Origin: an uncultured Collinsella sp. | GTDB lineage: Bacteria > Actinomycetota > Coriobacteriia > Coriobacteriales > Coriobacteriaceae | Assembly (NCBI GenBank): GCA_958427145.1 | Contig: CAUAAZ010000044.1 | Span: 1 to 15,432 of the forward strand | Direction: 5' to 3' | Length of the DNA: 15,432 bases | Shown: positions 1-6,994 of the stretch, piece by piece | Position numbering within the stretch: position 1 is the stretch's first letter | Layout: every line of letters begins with the position of its first letter | The notes under the pieces: generated by a model | Told to the model about the DNA's origin: nothing | The model's input: only the letters and a program-made list of their open reading frames with translations | The model's database searches: none | Position numbers and translations under genes: made by a program

Positions 1-64
1 CATCGACCTGCGCCGATGCCCCCAACGTGGACACACATTTTGTCCTATAAGCCTAGCGTGCGGG

Positions 65-100
65 CACAAAAAACGGAGCCGTGTTGCCACGACTCCGTTT
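65..100 (-). terminator. Rho-independent terminator of glgP
   Basis: Read on the minus strand, positions 100 to 71 form a 13-bp stem (one G·U pair) around a 4-nt loop, with AAACGGAG on one side and CTCCGTTT on the other. It is followed at once by a run of six T. It lies about 30 nt past the glgP stop codon. On the plus strand there is no T-run, so it acts for the minus-strand transcript only. Confidence 0.9.
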
Positions 101-128
101 CTCAAGAGGATGGGTAAAGGAAACGAAA

Positions 129-2396
129 TTAGCTCAGGTGCCAAATCTCGTCGTTGTACTGGGAGATCGTGCGGTCAGACGAGAAGGTGCCGGCGTTGGC
201 GATATTGATGAGCGTCTTGCGCATCCAGGCGTCCTGGTCCTCGTAGTCGGCCAACACGCGCTCCTTGGTCTGGATGTACTCCTCGATGTCGAGCAGGGCC
301 ATAAACCAGTCCTTGCCCTTAATGTCATCGTGCAGGCGCTGCAGGCGCTCGACGTTGCCGGTCGCCATAAAGGCCGGGTTGGTGATGAAGTCCACCAGCA
401 GTTTAATGCCGGGCTTGCGGTAGAGCACACCGGCGTCATAGGTGCCGTCGGCATAGAGCTGCTCGACCTGTTTGGACGAGGCACCAAAGGTATAGATATT
501 CTCGTCGCCCACGAGCTCGGCAATCTCCACGTTGGCGCCGTCGAGCGTGCACAGGGTTAGGGCGCCGTTGAGCATGAACTTCATGTTGGAGGTGCCGCTC
601 GCCTCCTTGGAGGCCAGGCTGATCTGCTCGGAGATATCAGCGGCGGGGATCACGCGCTCGGCGGCGGTGACGTTGTAGTTCTCGATCATGACAACCTGCA
701 GGTAGGGGGCCACATCGGGATCGTTTGCGATCCACTGCGACAGTGTCAGGATCAGATGGATGATGTCTTGGGCGATGGTGTAGGCAGGTGCTGCCTTGCC
801 GCCAAAGATGATGGTGACGGGATGCTTAGGTCTGTTGCCGTTCTTGATGTCGAGATACTTCCAGATGATGTAGAGCGCGAGCATCTGCTGGCGCTTGTAC
901 TCGTGGATACGCTTGACCTGGACGTCGATGATGGCGTTGGAGGGAATGGTCACGCCCTGCTCGAGCGCCATGAACTGGCGCATGATGGCCTTGGCCTCGA
1001 CCTTGGTGGCGGCCAGGCGCTCAAGAACGTCCTTGTCGTCGGCGAACTTGGCGAGTTTGCTCAGATCGCCGGTGCTGCGCCAGTCGGTGCCGATCACATC
1101 GTCGAGCAGGCTGGCGAGCGCGGGGTTGGCCCCATGGACCCAGCGGCGGAAGGTGATGCCGTTGGTCTTGTTGGAGAACTTCTTGGGATAGATCTCGTAG
1201 AACGGATGAAGCTCGGTGTCCTCCAGGATCTTGGTGTGGAGGGCGGCTACGCCGTTGATGGAGAAGCCAAAGTGGATGTCCATGTGGGCCATGTGGACGG
1301 TGTCGTGCTCGTCGATGATGGCGACGCGCGGGTCATCGTGCTCGGCTTTCGCGATCTCATCGAGCTTGACGATAATGTCGGCGATGGCAGGGGAGACCTT
1401 CTGCAGGCTGGCGAGCGGCCACTTCTCGAGCGCCTCGGCAAGAATCGTGTGGTTAGTGTAGGCGACCATGGATCGTACGATGGTCACGGCCTCGTCAAAC
1501 TCGATGCCATGCTCGGTGGTGAGCAGGCGGATGAGCTCGGGGATGACCATGGTGGGGTGCGTGTCGTTAATTTGGACCACGGCGTAGTCGGCCAGATCGT
1601 GCAGGTTGCTGCCGTGCTCGACGGCCTCGTCGATCAGGAGCTGGGCGGCGTTGCTCACCATGAAGTATTCCTGGTAGATGCGAAGCAGGCGGCCCTGCTC
1701 GTCGGAATCGTCGGGGTAGAGGAACAAGGTGAGGTTCTTGGCGATCTCGGTCTTGTCGAAGTCGATGGAGCTGCCGGGGACCAGGCCGTCGTCGACGCTC
1801 GCCAGGTCGAACAGGCGCAGGCGGTTCTTGGTGGGCTGGCCGTAACCGGGCACATCGATGTTGACGAGCTTGGAGGTAACGGCAAAATCGCCGAACTCGA
1901 CGGTGTAGGAGCGGTCATCGTCGACTAGGATGTCCTGCTCACCGAGCCACTCGTCGGGGACGGCCTTCTGCTGGTTGTCGACAAAGCGCTGACGGAACAG
2001 ACCGTAGTGATAGTTGAGGCCCACGCCATCGCCGGTCAAGCCCAGCGTGGCGATGGAATCCAGGAAGCATGCGGCCAAGCGGCCCAGGCCGCCGTTGCCG
2101 AGTGACGGCTCGACCTCGAACTCCTCGATCTTGTTGAGGTCGTGGCCTGCGGCGGTGAGCTGGTCCTTAACCTCGTCGTAGATGCCGAGGTCGATCATAT
2201 TGTTGATGAGCAGCTTGCCGATCAAAAATTCGGCGGAAATGTAATAGAGCTTTTTCTTGCCGTTGTTGAGCGGGCGGGCGGCGGAGCGCTCCTGCACGAG
2301 TTTGACCAGCAGCTTGTAAATGCGACGGTCGTCGAGCTGCTCGAGCGAGGCGCCAAAAGACTGCTCGGCGAGTTCCATGAGGTTAATTTGGGGCAT
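129..2396 (-). CDS. glgP: Glycogen/maltodextrin phosphorylase (GT35 family)
   Basis: This is a PLP-dependent cytoplasmic enzyme that releases glucose-1-phosphate from the non-reducing ends of alpha-1,4-glucans using phosphate. The 755-residue product carries the family N-terminal block LGNGGLGRLAACFLDS and the PLP-lysine block EASGTSNMKFMLNGA, with the Schiff-base lysine at about residue 606, followed by TLDGANVE. Its length is near the short end of the bacterial range (about 750 to 815). I chose the ATG at 2396 because AGGAG sits about 6 nt upstream; an upstream in-frame ATG at 2423 would add nine residues but has no good ribosome-binding site. It follows malQ on the same strand after a 128-nt gap, the usual malQ-malP/glgP pairing: MalQ lengthens short dextrins so that the phosphorylase can use them. 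Sequence alone does not separate a glycogen-specific (GlgP) from a maltodextrin-specific (MalP) enzyme. Confidence 0.97.
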   Translation of the reverse strand: MPQINLMELAEQSFGASLEQLDDRRIYKLLVKLVQERSAARPLNNGKKKLYYISAEFLIGKLLINNMIDLGIYDEVKDQLTAAGHDLNKIEEFEVEPSLGNGGLGRLAACFLDSIATLGLTGDGVGLNYHYGLFRQRFVDNQQKAVPDEWLGEQDILVDDDRSYTVEFGDFAVTSKLVNIDVPGYGQPTKNRLRLFDLASVDDGLVPGSSIDFDKTEIAKNLTLFLYPDDSDEQGRLLRIYQEYFMVSNAAQLLIDEAVEHGSNLHDLADYAVVQINDTHPTMVIPELIRLLTTEHGIEFDEAVTIVRSMVAYTNHTILAEALEKWPLASLQKVSPAIADIIVKLDEIAKAEHDDPRVAIIDEHDTVHMAHMDIHFGFSINGVAALHTKILEDTELHPFYEIYPKKFSNKTNGITFRRWVHGANPALASLLDDVIGTDWRSTGDLSKLAKFADDKDVLERLAATKVEAKAIMRQFMALEQGVTIPSNAIIDVQVKRIHEYKRQQMLALYIIWKYLDIKNGNRPKHPVTIIFGGKAAPAYTIAQDIIHLILTLSQWIANDPDVAPYLQVVMIENYNVTAAERVIPAADISEQISLASKEASGTSNMKFMLNGALTLCTLDGANVEIAELVGDENIYTFGASSKQVEQLYADGTYDAGVLYRKPGIKLLVDFITNPAFMATGNVERLQRLHDDIKGKDWFMALLDIEEYIQTKERVLADYEDQDAWMRKTLINIANAGTFSSDRTISQYNDEIWHLS

Positions 2397-2440
2397 GTTT
2401 TCTCCTGTGATGGGTTGTTTCATGTCTGCAATTCATAAGA

Positions 2441-2480
2441 AGCCCGCGCGAGGGGATTGGGGTGGCCTCGCGCGGGAAAA
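2441..2480 (-). terminator. Strong GC hairpin between malQ and glgP
   Basis: Positions 2443-2453 (cccgcgcgagg) and 2466-2476 (cctcgcgcggg) form a perfect 11-bp stem with a 12-nt loop. On the minus strand the stem is followed by CTTCTT, a weak T-rich tail. It lies 49 nt beyond the malQ stop and 47 nt before the glgP start. It may be a partial terminator that lowers glgP expression, or an mRNA-stability or processing hairpin; the poor T-run argues against full termination. Confidence 0.55.
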
Positions 2481-2524
2481 GCAAGCGCGTCCGCACGGTG
2501 GGGAGGGGTCGGGCGCGGTAGCTC

Positions 2525-4030
2525 CTATTGAGGAAGCTCGATTTCGGCTTCCGACGGGATACGGAAGTAGGTCTCGGTCCAGTCGGTGAGCTTGTGCTCG
2601 AGCTCGCGGGTGATGGCGCCGTCGAGCATGCGCCAGGTCCAGTTGCCGCCCAGCGTGGCAGGGGTGTTGATGCGCGCCTCGTTGCCCAAGTTGAGCAAAT
2701 CCTGCATGGTGTAGATGCACGTGTCGCTCACGCTGGCGGCGATGGTGCGATTGAGTGCATCTGTCATGGGTTCGCCGGCCTGCTGATGGGTGTACAGGGC
2801 TGCCTGCTCGCGCTGACGCGGGGTGGCCGTTCCCTCAAACCAACCGCGCGCCGTCTCGTTGTCGTGGGTGCCCACATAGGCGACGGTGTTGGCGATGTAG
2901 TTATGCGGCAGGTAGTACGAGTTGGTGCCCTCAAAGGCAAACTGCAGGATCTTCATGCCGGGGAAGCCCGAGTTGTCGCGCATGTCGATGACGCCGGGGG
3001 TGAGGAAGCCCAGGTCCTCGGCGATGATGGGCAGCGTGCCGAGCTTTTCCTCGAGCGTCTTGAAGAACTTGAGGCCGGGGCCCTGCGTCCACGAACCGTA
3101 GGACGAATCGGGCGAGGAGAACGGCACCTCCCAATAGGCCTCGAAGCCGCGGAAGTGATCCAGGCGGATGACGTCGTACATGTCGAGGGCGGCGCGAATG
3201 CGGCCCTCCCACCAGGAGAAGCCGTCGGACTCCATAGCGTCCCAGTCGTAGATGGGGTTGCCCCAGTACTGGCCGGTGGCCGAGAACTGGTCGGGCGGCG
3301 TGCCGGCGACGCTCACGGGATTGCCGGCGGCGTCGATCTTAAAGAGCTCAGGCGTCGCCCACATCTCGACGGAGTCACGCGAGACATAGATGGGCAGGTC
3401 GCCGATGATGAGAATGTCGCGCTCGTTGGCATAGGCCTTGAGGCGGCTCCACTGGCGATCGAAGAAGTACTGCGTCATCTGGTGGTAGAGCATACGCGCC
3501 GGATGGTCGGCGCAGACCTTGGCGGAAGCCTCACCGCGGGTGCGGAGCTCCGCGGGCCACTCCCAAAACGCCTTGAGACCGCACTCCTCTTTGACGGTCA
3601 TGAACTCACAGTAGGGGATGAGCCAGTCCTCGTTGGCTTGGATAAAGTCATCGAAATCGGCCGGCTTGTCGGCAGCAAAGCGCTCAGCGGCGCGGTCGAG
3701 AATCTGACGGCGGCCGCCAAAGATAGCACCGTAGTCGACATTGCTGGGGTCGGATCCCAGATACACGCCATCGATATCGCGCTGCTCCAGATACCCTGCC
3801 TCGATAAGCTCGGCAAAGTCGATAAAGTTGGGGTTGCCTGCGCGGGCCGAGAACGACTGATAGGGCGAATCGCCATAGCTGGTCGTCGTAAGGGGCAGAA
3901 TCTGCCAGTAATGTTGTTTGCACGAGGCGAGAAAATCGACGAAGTCGTAGGCATTCCAGCCAAAGCCGCCGATTCCGTATGGTCCGGGCAGAGATGAGAC
4001 GGGCATGAGGACGCCGCTTGCACGCTCCAT
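2525..4030 (-). CDS. malQ: 4-alpha-glucanotransferase (amylomaltase, GH77)
   Basis: This cytoplasmic enzyme transfers alpha-1,4-glucan segments between maltodextrins, releasing glucose and building longer chains for the phosphorylase. The 501-residue product has the three GH77 catalytic blocks: nucleophile Asp291 in RLDHFRGFEAYW, acid/base Glu338 in IIAEDLG, and Asp390 in VGTHDNET. The N-terminus (ASGVLMPVSSLPGPYGIG) and the C-terminal NWTWRM block are also typical, and the length is normal for bacterial MalQ of the amylomaltase type. The frame stays open up to a TTG at 4045, but the only good SD (GGTGAG, about 7 nt spacing) fits the ATG at 4030. glgP follows on the same strand, and galE lies upstream, insulated by a terminator. 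A promoter and an inverted repeat lie 85-115 nt upstream of the start. Confidence 0.97.
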   Translation of the reverse strand: MERASGVLMPVSSLPGPYGIGGFGWNAYDFVDFLASCKQHYWQILPLTTTSYGDSPYQSFSARAGNPNFIDFAELIEAGYLEQRDIDGVYLGSDPSNVDYGAIFGGRRQILDRAAERFAADKPADFDDFIQANEDWLIPYCEFMTVKEECGLKAFWEWPAELRTRGEASAKVCADHPARMLYHQMTQYFFDRQWSRLKAYANERDILIIGDLPIYVSRDSVEMWATPELFKIDAAGNPVSVAGTPPDQFSATGQYWGNPIYDWDAMESDGFSWWEGRIRAALDMYDVIRLDHFRGFEAYWEVPFSSPDSSYGSWTQGPGLKFFKTLEEKLGTLPIIAEDLGFLTPGVIDMRDNSGFPGMKILQFAFEGTNSYYLPHNYIANTVAYVGTHDNETARGWFEGTATPRQREQAALYTHQQAGEPMTDALNRTIAASVSDTCIYTMQDLLNLGNEARINTPATLGGNWTWRMLDGAITRELEHKLTDWTETYFRIPSEAEIELPQ

Positions 4031-4115
4031 GAATGCGCTCACCAACCTTCTTGTTGTGGGGTCGGCCTGCCGATGGGTGTGCAGTCCGCCTCCGATGTTC
4101 TGATTTGATACGCCT

Positions 4116-4150
4116 ATTGTAAAACATGTTGTTTAAACATGTACAGGCAA
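4116..4150 (-). promoter_or_regulatory. Probable malQ promoter with inverted-repeat operator
   Basis: On the minus strand a -10 box TACAAT (positions 4121-4116) lies 86 nt upstream of the malQ ATG. Right next to it, at 4124-4142, is an inverted repeat ACATGTT-GTTTA-AACATGT with perfect 7-bp arms. A weak -35, TGTACA (4145-4140), would have an 18-nt spacer and overlaps the repeat. A better-looking TTGCCT (4150-4145) is too far away (23 nt). The position of the repeat inside the spacer is what would be expected of a repressor site for the malQ-glgP unit; the cognate regulator is unknown. Confidence 0.45.
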
Positions 4151-4194
4151 GATAAAAAAGTTGGTCGATTTTCGGCGAATGGTTACATGCCATG

Positions 4195-4228
4195 AAAAAG
4201 CCCCGACCTCACAACGTGAGATCGGGGC
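4195..4228 (-). terminator. Rho-independent terminator of galE
   Basis: On the minus strand 4228-4200 forms a 13-bp stem (GCCCCGATCTCAC paired with GTGAGGTCGGGGC, one G·U pair) with a 3-nt loop. It is followed by TTTTTC. It starts about 20 nt after the galE stop and so separates galE from malQ. Confidence 0.95.
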
Positions 4229-4249
4229 AAGAGCGGTATGTAGGTTTTG

Positions 4250-5311
4250 CTACTCGGCGTCGGCGAAGCCGTTGGGGTTGTGGCTCTGCCAGTTCCAGCT
4301 ATCGCGGCACATGTCCGCGATGTCGTACTGGGCCTTCCAGCCCATCATGCGCTCGGCCTTGGAGGCATCGCACCAGTTGGCAGCGATGTCGCCGGCGCGG
4401 CGCTCGCGGATCACGTAGGGCAGCTCCTTGCCACAAGCCTTGGAGAAGGCGGCGACGACCTCGAGTACCGAGGTGCCGGTGCCGGTGCCCAGGTTAAAGA
4501 TCTCGACGCCGGTCTTGCCGTTCATCCAGTTGAGGGCGGCCACGTGACCAGATGCCAGATCGCACACGTGGATGTAATCGCGCACGCCGGTGCCGTCGGG
4601 GGTGGGGTAGTCGTTGCCAAAGACCTGAACGGCCTCGAGCTTGCCCACGGCGACCTGGGCGACATAGGGCACCAGGTTGTTGGGGATGCCCTTGGGATCC
4701 TCGCCGATCAGGCCCGACGGATGGGCGCCGATGGGATTGAAGTAACGGAGTAGCACGACGTCCCACTCGGGGTCGGCGGTGTGGACGTCCATAAGGATCT
4801 GCTCGATCATCCACTTGGTCCAACCATAGGGGTTGGTCGCGGGCTTCTTAGGATCCTCCTCGGTGACGGGCGGGTTGTCCGGGTCGCCGTAGACGGTCGA
4901 GGAGCTCGAGAAGATGATGGACTTGCAGCCATGGTTGCGCATGACGTCGATGAGCACCAGGGTGTTCTCGATGTTGTTGTGGTAGTACTCGACGGGCTTG
5001 CTCACCGACTCGCCGACGGCCTTAAAGCCGGCAAAGTGAATGACGCGGTCGATCTGATGGGTATCGAAGATCTTGTTCATCGCATCGCGGTCGAGCACGT
5101 TGGCCTCGTAGAAGGTGAGGTTCTTGGCGGCCTCGTCGCCCACGATGGTCTTGACGCGGTCGACGGCGACGGCGCTGGAGTTGGAGAGATCATCGACGAT
5201 GACGACCTGGTAGCCACCCTCGAGCAGCTGAACGACGGTGTGCGAGCCGATAAAGCCGGCGCCACCGGTAACGAGGACACAGGTGTCTTTGGGGTCGAGT
5301 GCTTTGGACAT
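4250..5311 (-). CDS. galE: UDP-glucose 4-epimerase
   Basis: This enzyme interconverts UDP-galactose and UDP-glucose in the cytoplasm (Leloir pathway and supply of UDP-galactose for cell-surface glycans). The 353-residue product is an extended short-chain dehydrogenase: a Rossmann NAD-binding motif GGAGFIGSH at residues 16-24, the Ser/Thr-bearing FSSSSTVYGDP block around 134-144, and the catalytic Tyr162-x3-Lys166 pair in PYGWTK. The 'FNLGTGTGTSVLEVV' block near the C-terminus is also typical of bacterial GalE. The ATG start has GGAG about 6 nt upstream (taGGAGactacATG). It has its own terminator and is not followed by galK or galT here, so it seems to be a single-gene transcription unit. No unusual residues are seen. 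Confidence 0.97.
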   Translation of the reverse strand: MSKALDPKDTCVLVTGGAGFIGSHTVVQLLEGGYQVVIVDDLSNSSAVAVDRVKTIVGDEAAKNLTFYEANVLDRDAMNKIFDTHQIDRVIHFAGFKAVGESVSKPVEYYHNNIENTLVLIDVMRNHGCKSIIFSSSSTVYGDPDNPPVTEEDPKKPATNPYGWTKWMIEQILMDVHTADPEWDVVLLRYFNPIGAHPSGLIGEDPKGIPNNLVPYVAQVAVGKLEAVQVFGNDYPTPDGTGVRDYIHVCDLASGHVAALNWMNGKTGVEIFNLGTGTGTSVLEVVAAFSKACGKELPYVIRERRAGDIAANWCDASKAERMMGWKAQYDIADMCRDSWNWQSHNPNGFADAE

Positions 5312-5577
5312 GTAGTCTCCTATCGAATCAGGAACACTTCTTCAGGGGAGTATAGCGCAGGCAGGGACGCCCAAATCGTGCGCTGTAGGAAAAGCAGAGG
5401 ATTGTGCTAACGTACTCATAGAAGAGCTTGCGTACGCATAACCTGATCTTTGGCATTTGCTTACGAGCCGCTGACCTTGCAGTTTCCTGCCGTTCGTGGA
5501 AATCGTTGGGACGCGCCATATGTACGCTAATATGTATGAGTTGAGCGACATATAAATAAGCATGTAACGGAGTACAT
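5312..5577. promoter_or_regulatory. Divergent promoter region galE / cell-wall hydrolase
   Basis: This 266-nt gap holds no gene. For galE, a good -10 TATACT lies on the minus strand at 5354-5349, giving a short leader, without a clear -35. For the hydrolase, TTGGGA (5506-5511) and TAATAT (5528-5533) with a 16-nt spacer make a plausible plus-strand promoter. Other signals are a perfect 10-bp palindrome TGCGTACGCA at 5429-5438 and a 9-bp inverted repeat, CATATGTAC at 5517-5525 and GTACATATG at 5572-5580; the right arm of the latter contains the hydrolase start codon. The regulatory meaning of both is unknown. Confidence 0.4.
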
Positions 5578-6774
5578 ATGTCACCAAACAGCGATTCCAT
5601 CCTTTCCCAGGAGCTCTCGCGCCGCACTGCCCTCAAGGCCCTGTTCGGCGCCGCTTCTGCGGCAGTTCTTTTTGGCCTGCCCGCTCGCGCCCATGCGGCG
5701 GAGGCTTCCAAAGAAACCACCGATAAACTGAATGCCGCCCAGGCCCAGCTCGACGAGGTTCAGGCCCAGCTCGACAGCATCGCAAATGAGTATGCGGCGC
5801 TGGCCAACAAGAATGCCCAGACCCTCAACGACATCGAGAATGTCCAGGGCAAGATTGACGACACGCAGGCCCAGATCGATGAAAAGAAGGCCGAGCTCAA
5901 GAAGAAGCGCAACGACCTTTCCGATCGCGTGGCCGCCAGCTACAAGTCCGGCGGCACGAACATCCTGTCGCTGCTGCTGGCCTCTGGCTCGTTTGAGGAA
6001 CTCGTCGCCAACGCGCATTACGTTGAGAAGATCAACAAGAGCGACCGCGACGCCATCGAGGACATTCAGACCATCCAGGAAGAGCTCGATGCGCAAAAGA
6101 CCGAGCTCGAGTCGCAGAAGGCCGACTTAGAGAAGCTCAAGGACCAGCAGACTGCCCAGATGCAGGACATGCAGGCCAAGCAGCAAGAAGTCCAGACCGT
6201 GCTGAACGGTCTTTCCGACGACGTCAAGGAGCTCATGGCTCAGCGCGATTCCGAGATCCTCGCTGCTGCCCAGGCTGAGGAGGCCGCTAGGAAGGCTGCG
6301 GCTGCCGCGAACAAGAACAATTCCTACTCGGGTGGTTCGAGCTCGGGTGGTGGATCGTACGCGCCCGGAACTCCGCAGCAGAATGCCGGCTCGGGCAAGC
6401 AGCAGGCTGTCGTCAACGCGTGCTACTCCACGCCTTCGCCGGGTCAGAACTGGTGCGCGGCGTGGGTCACCAATGTCTTCCGTAACGCCGGCGTTGGCTA
6501 CTTTGGAGGCAATGCGTGCGACATGTTTAACGCCTGGTGCTATAGCTCCGACCGCTCGGCGCTGCAGGTGGGCATGATCGTGGCCGATTCCTCGCACAGC
6601 GGCACGGGTGCTCCGGGCCTTATCTACGGTCATGTGGGTATCTACGTTGGCGGCGGCATCGTTATGAGCAACGAGGGTGCCATTACATCGAAGTCGCTCG
6701 ATTCGTTCATTAGCTTTTATGGTACTGGCTCTGGCGTGCGCTGGGGCTGGCTTGGCGGTATTGCACTGTCGTAA
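5578..6774 (+). CDS. Tat-exported coiled-coil/CHAP-type peptidoglycan hydrolase
   Basis: This is probably an exported murein hydrolase involved in cell-wall turnover or septum splitting. The 398-residue product has four parts. First is a signal peptide with a twin-arginine motif SRRTALK (residues 14-20), a hydrophobic stretch, and a likely cleavage after AHA at residue 40. Second is a long coiled coil (about 45-240) like the N-terminal domain of PcsB/CwlO proteins. Third is a Ser/Gly/Ala-rich linker (about 240-275). Fourth is a C-terminal papain-like domain with Cys293 in NWCAAWV and His352 in YGHVGIYVGGG, resembling CHAP or NlpC/P60 endopeptidases. The pattern around the Cys fits CHAP better than the DCSG of NlpC/P60. 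The start has GGAG 5 nt upstream. It is transcribed alone; a palindromic element and a terminator follow. The peptide-bond specificity cannot be told. Confidence 0.9.
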   Translation: MSPNSDSILSQELSRRTALKALFGAASAAVLFGLPARAHAAEASKETTDKLNAAQAQLDEVQAQLDSIANEYAALANKNAQTLNDIENVQGKIDDTQAQIDEKKAELKKKRNDLSDRVAASYKSGGTNILSLLLASGSFEELVANAHYVEKINKSDRDAIEDIQTIQEELDAQKTELESQKADLEKLKDQQTAQMQDMQAKQQEVQTVLNGLSDDVKELMAQRDSEILAAAQAEEAARKAAAAANKNNSYSGGSSSGGGSYAPGTPQQNAGSGKQQAVVNACYSTPSPGQNWCAAWVTNVFRNAGVGYFGGNACDMFNAWCYSSDRSALQVGMIVADSSHSGTGAPGLIYGHVGIYVGGGIVMSNEGAITSKSLDSFISFYGTGSGVRWGWLGGIALS

Positions 6775-6786
6775 CGGCGGTTTGGT

Positions 6787-6911
6787 CCGGGACAGTCCGA
6801 GAGGCATAAGGTTGCCTGCTCGGGCAGTCCTGCTCGCACGGAGAGCACATTAAGTGCTCTCCGGCTCGTGCGGAACTCGCGATCAACCTTATGCCTCTCG
6901 GACTGTCCCGG
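6787..6911. repeat. 125-bp palindromic element with perfect 28-bp arms
   Basis: Positions 6787-6814 are the exact reverse complement of 6884-6911 (28 of 28 bases; outer ends CCGGGACAGTCC / GGACTGTCCCGG). Inside, 6840-6848 (GGAGAGCAC) pairs with 6854-6862 across a 5-nt ATTAA loop, and CGCAC (6835-6839) pairs with GTGCG (6868-6872) after a 5-nt bulge. It contains no convincing coding frame and lies between the stop of the hydrolase gene and its terminator. It could be a small non-autonomous (MITE/REP-like) element or a long 3'-UTR hairpin; no transposase and no clear target-site duplication are visible. Confidence 0.9.
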
Positions 6912-6966
6912 CCCTCTCGGGTCCTGAGCGCGACACACCGGACTGGGTTATCTGAATAAATATGGT

Positions 6967-6994
6967 GAAGGCCCCTTTCGGGGCCTTCTTTTTT
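6967..6994 (+). terminator. Rho-independent terminator of the hydrolase gene
   Basis: A perfect 9-bp stem GAAGGCCCC / GGGGCCTTC around the tetraloop TTTC is followed by six T. The T-run exists only on the plus strand. The tail overlaps the stop codon of the convergent murB gene, so the two transcription units meet here with no spare sequence. Confidence 0.93.

Noticed and set aside
756..1928. 390-codon open frame on the plus strand across glgP
   Set aside because: Antisense to conserved phosphorylase blocks, with repetitive Asp/Val/Gly/Leu composition; no start signals.
2528..3997. 489-codon open frame on the plus strand across malQ
   Set aside because: It lies fully antisense to a complete malQ with intact catalytic blocks; its composition is typical of antisense frames in high-GC DNA.
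6787..6911. The palindromic element as an insertion sequence or as a CRISPR unit
   Set aside because: There is no transposase frame inside or nearby and no clear flanking duplication, and there is only one inverted pair rather than direct repeats with spacers.
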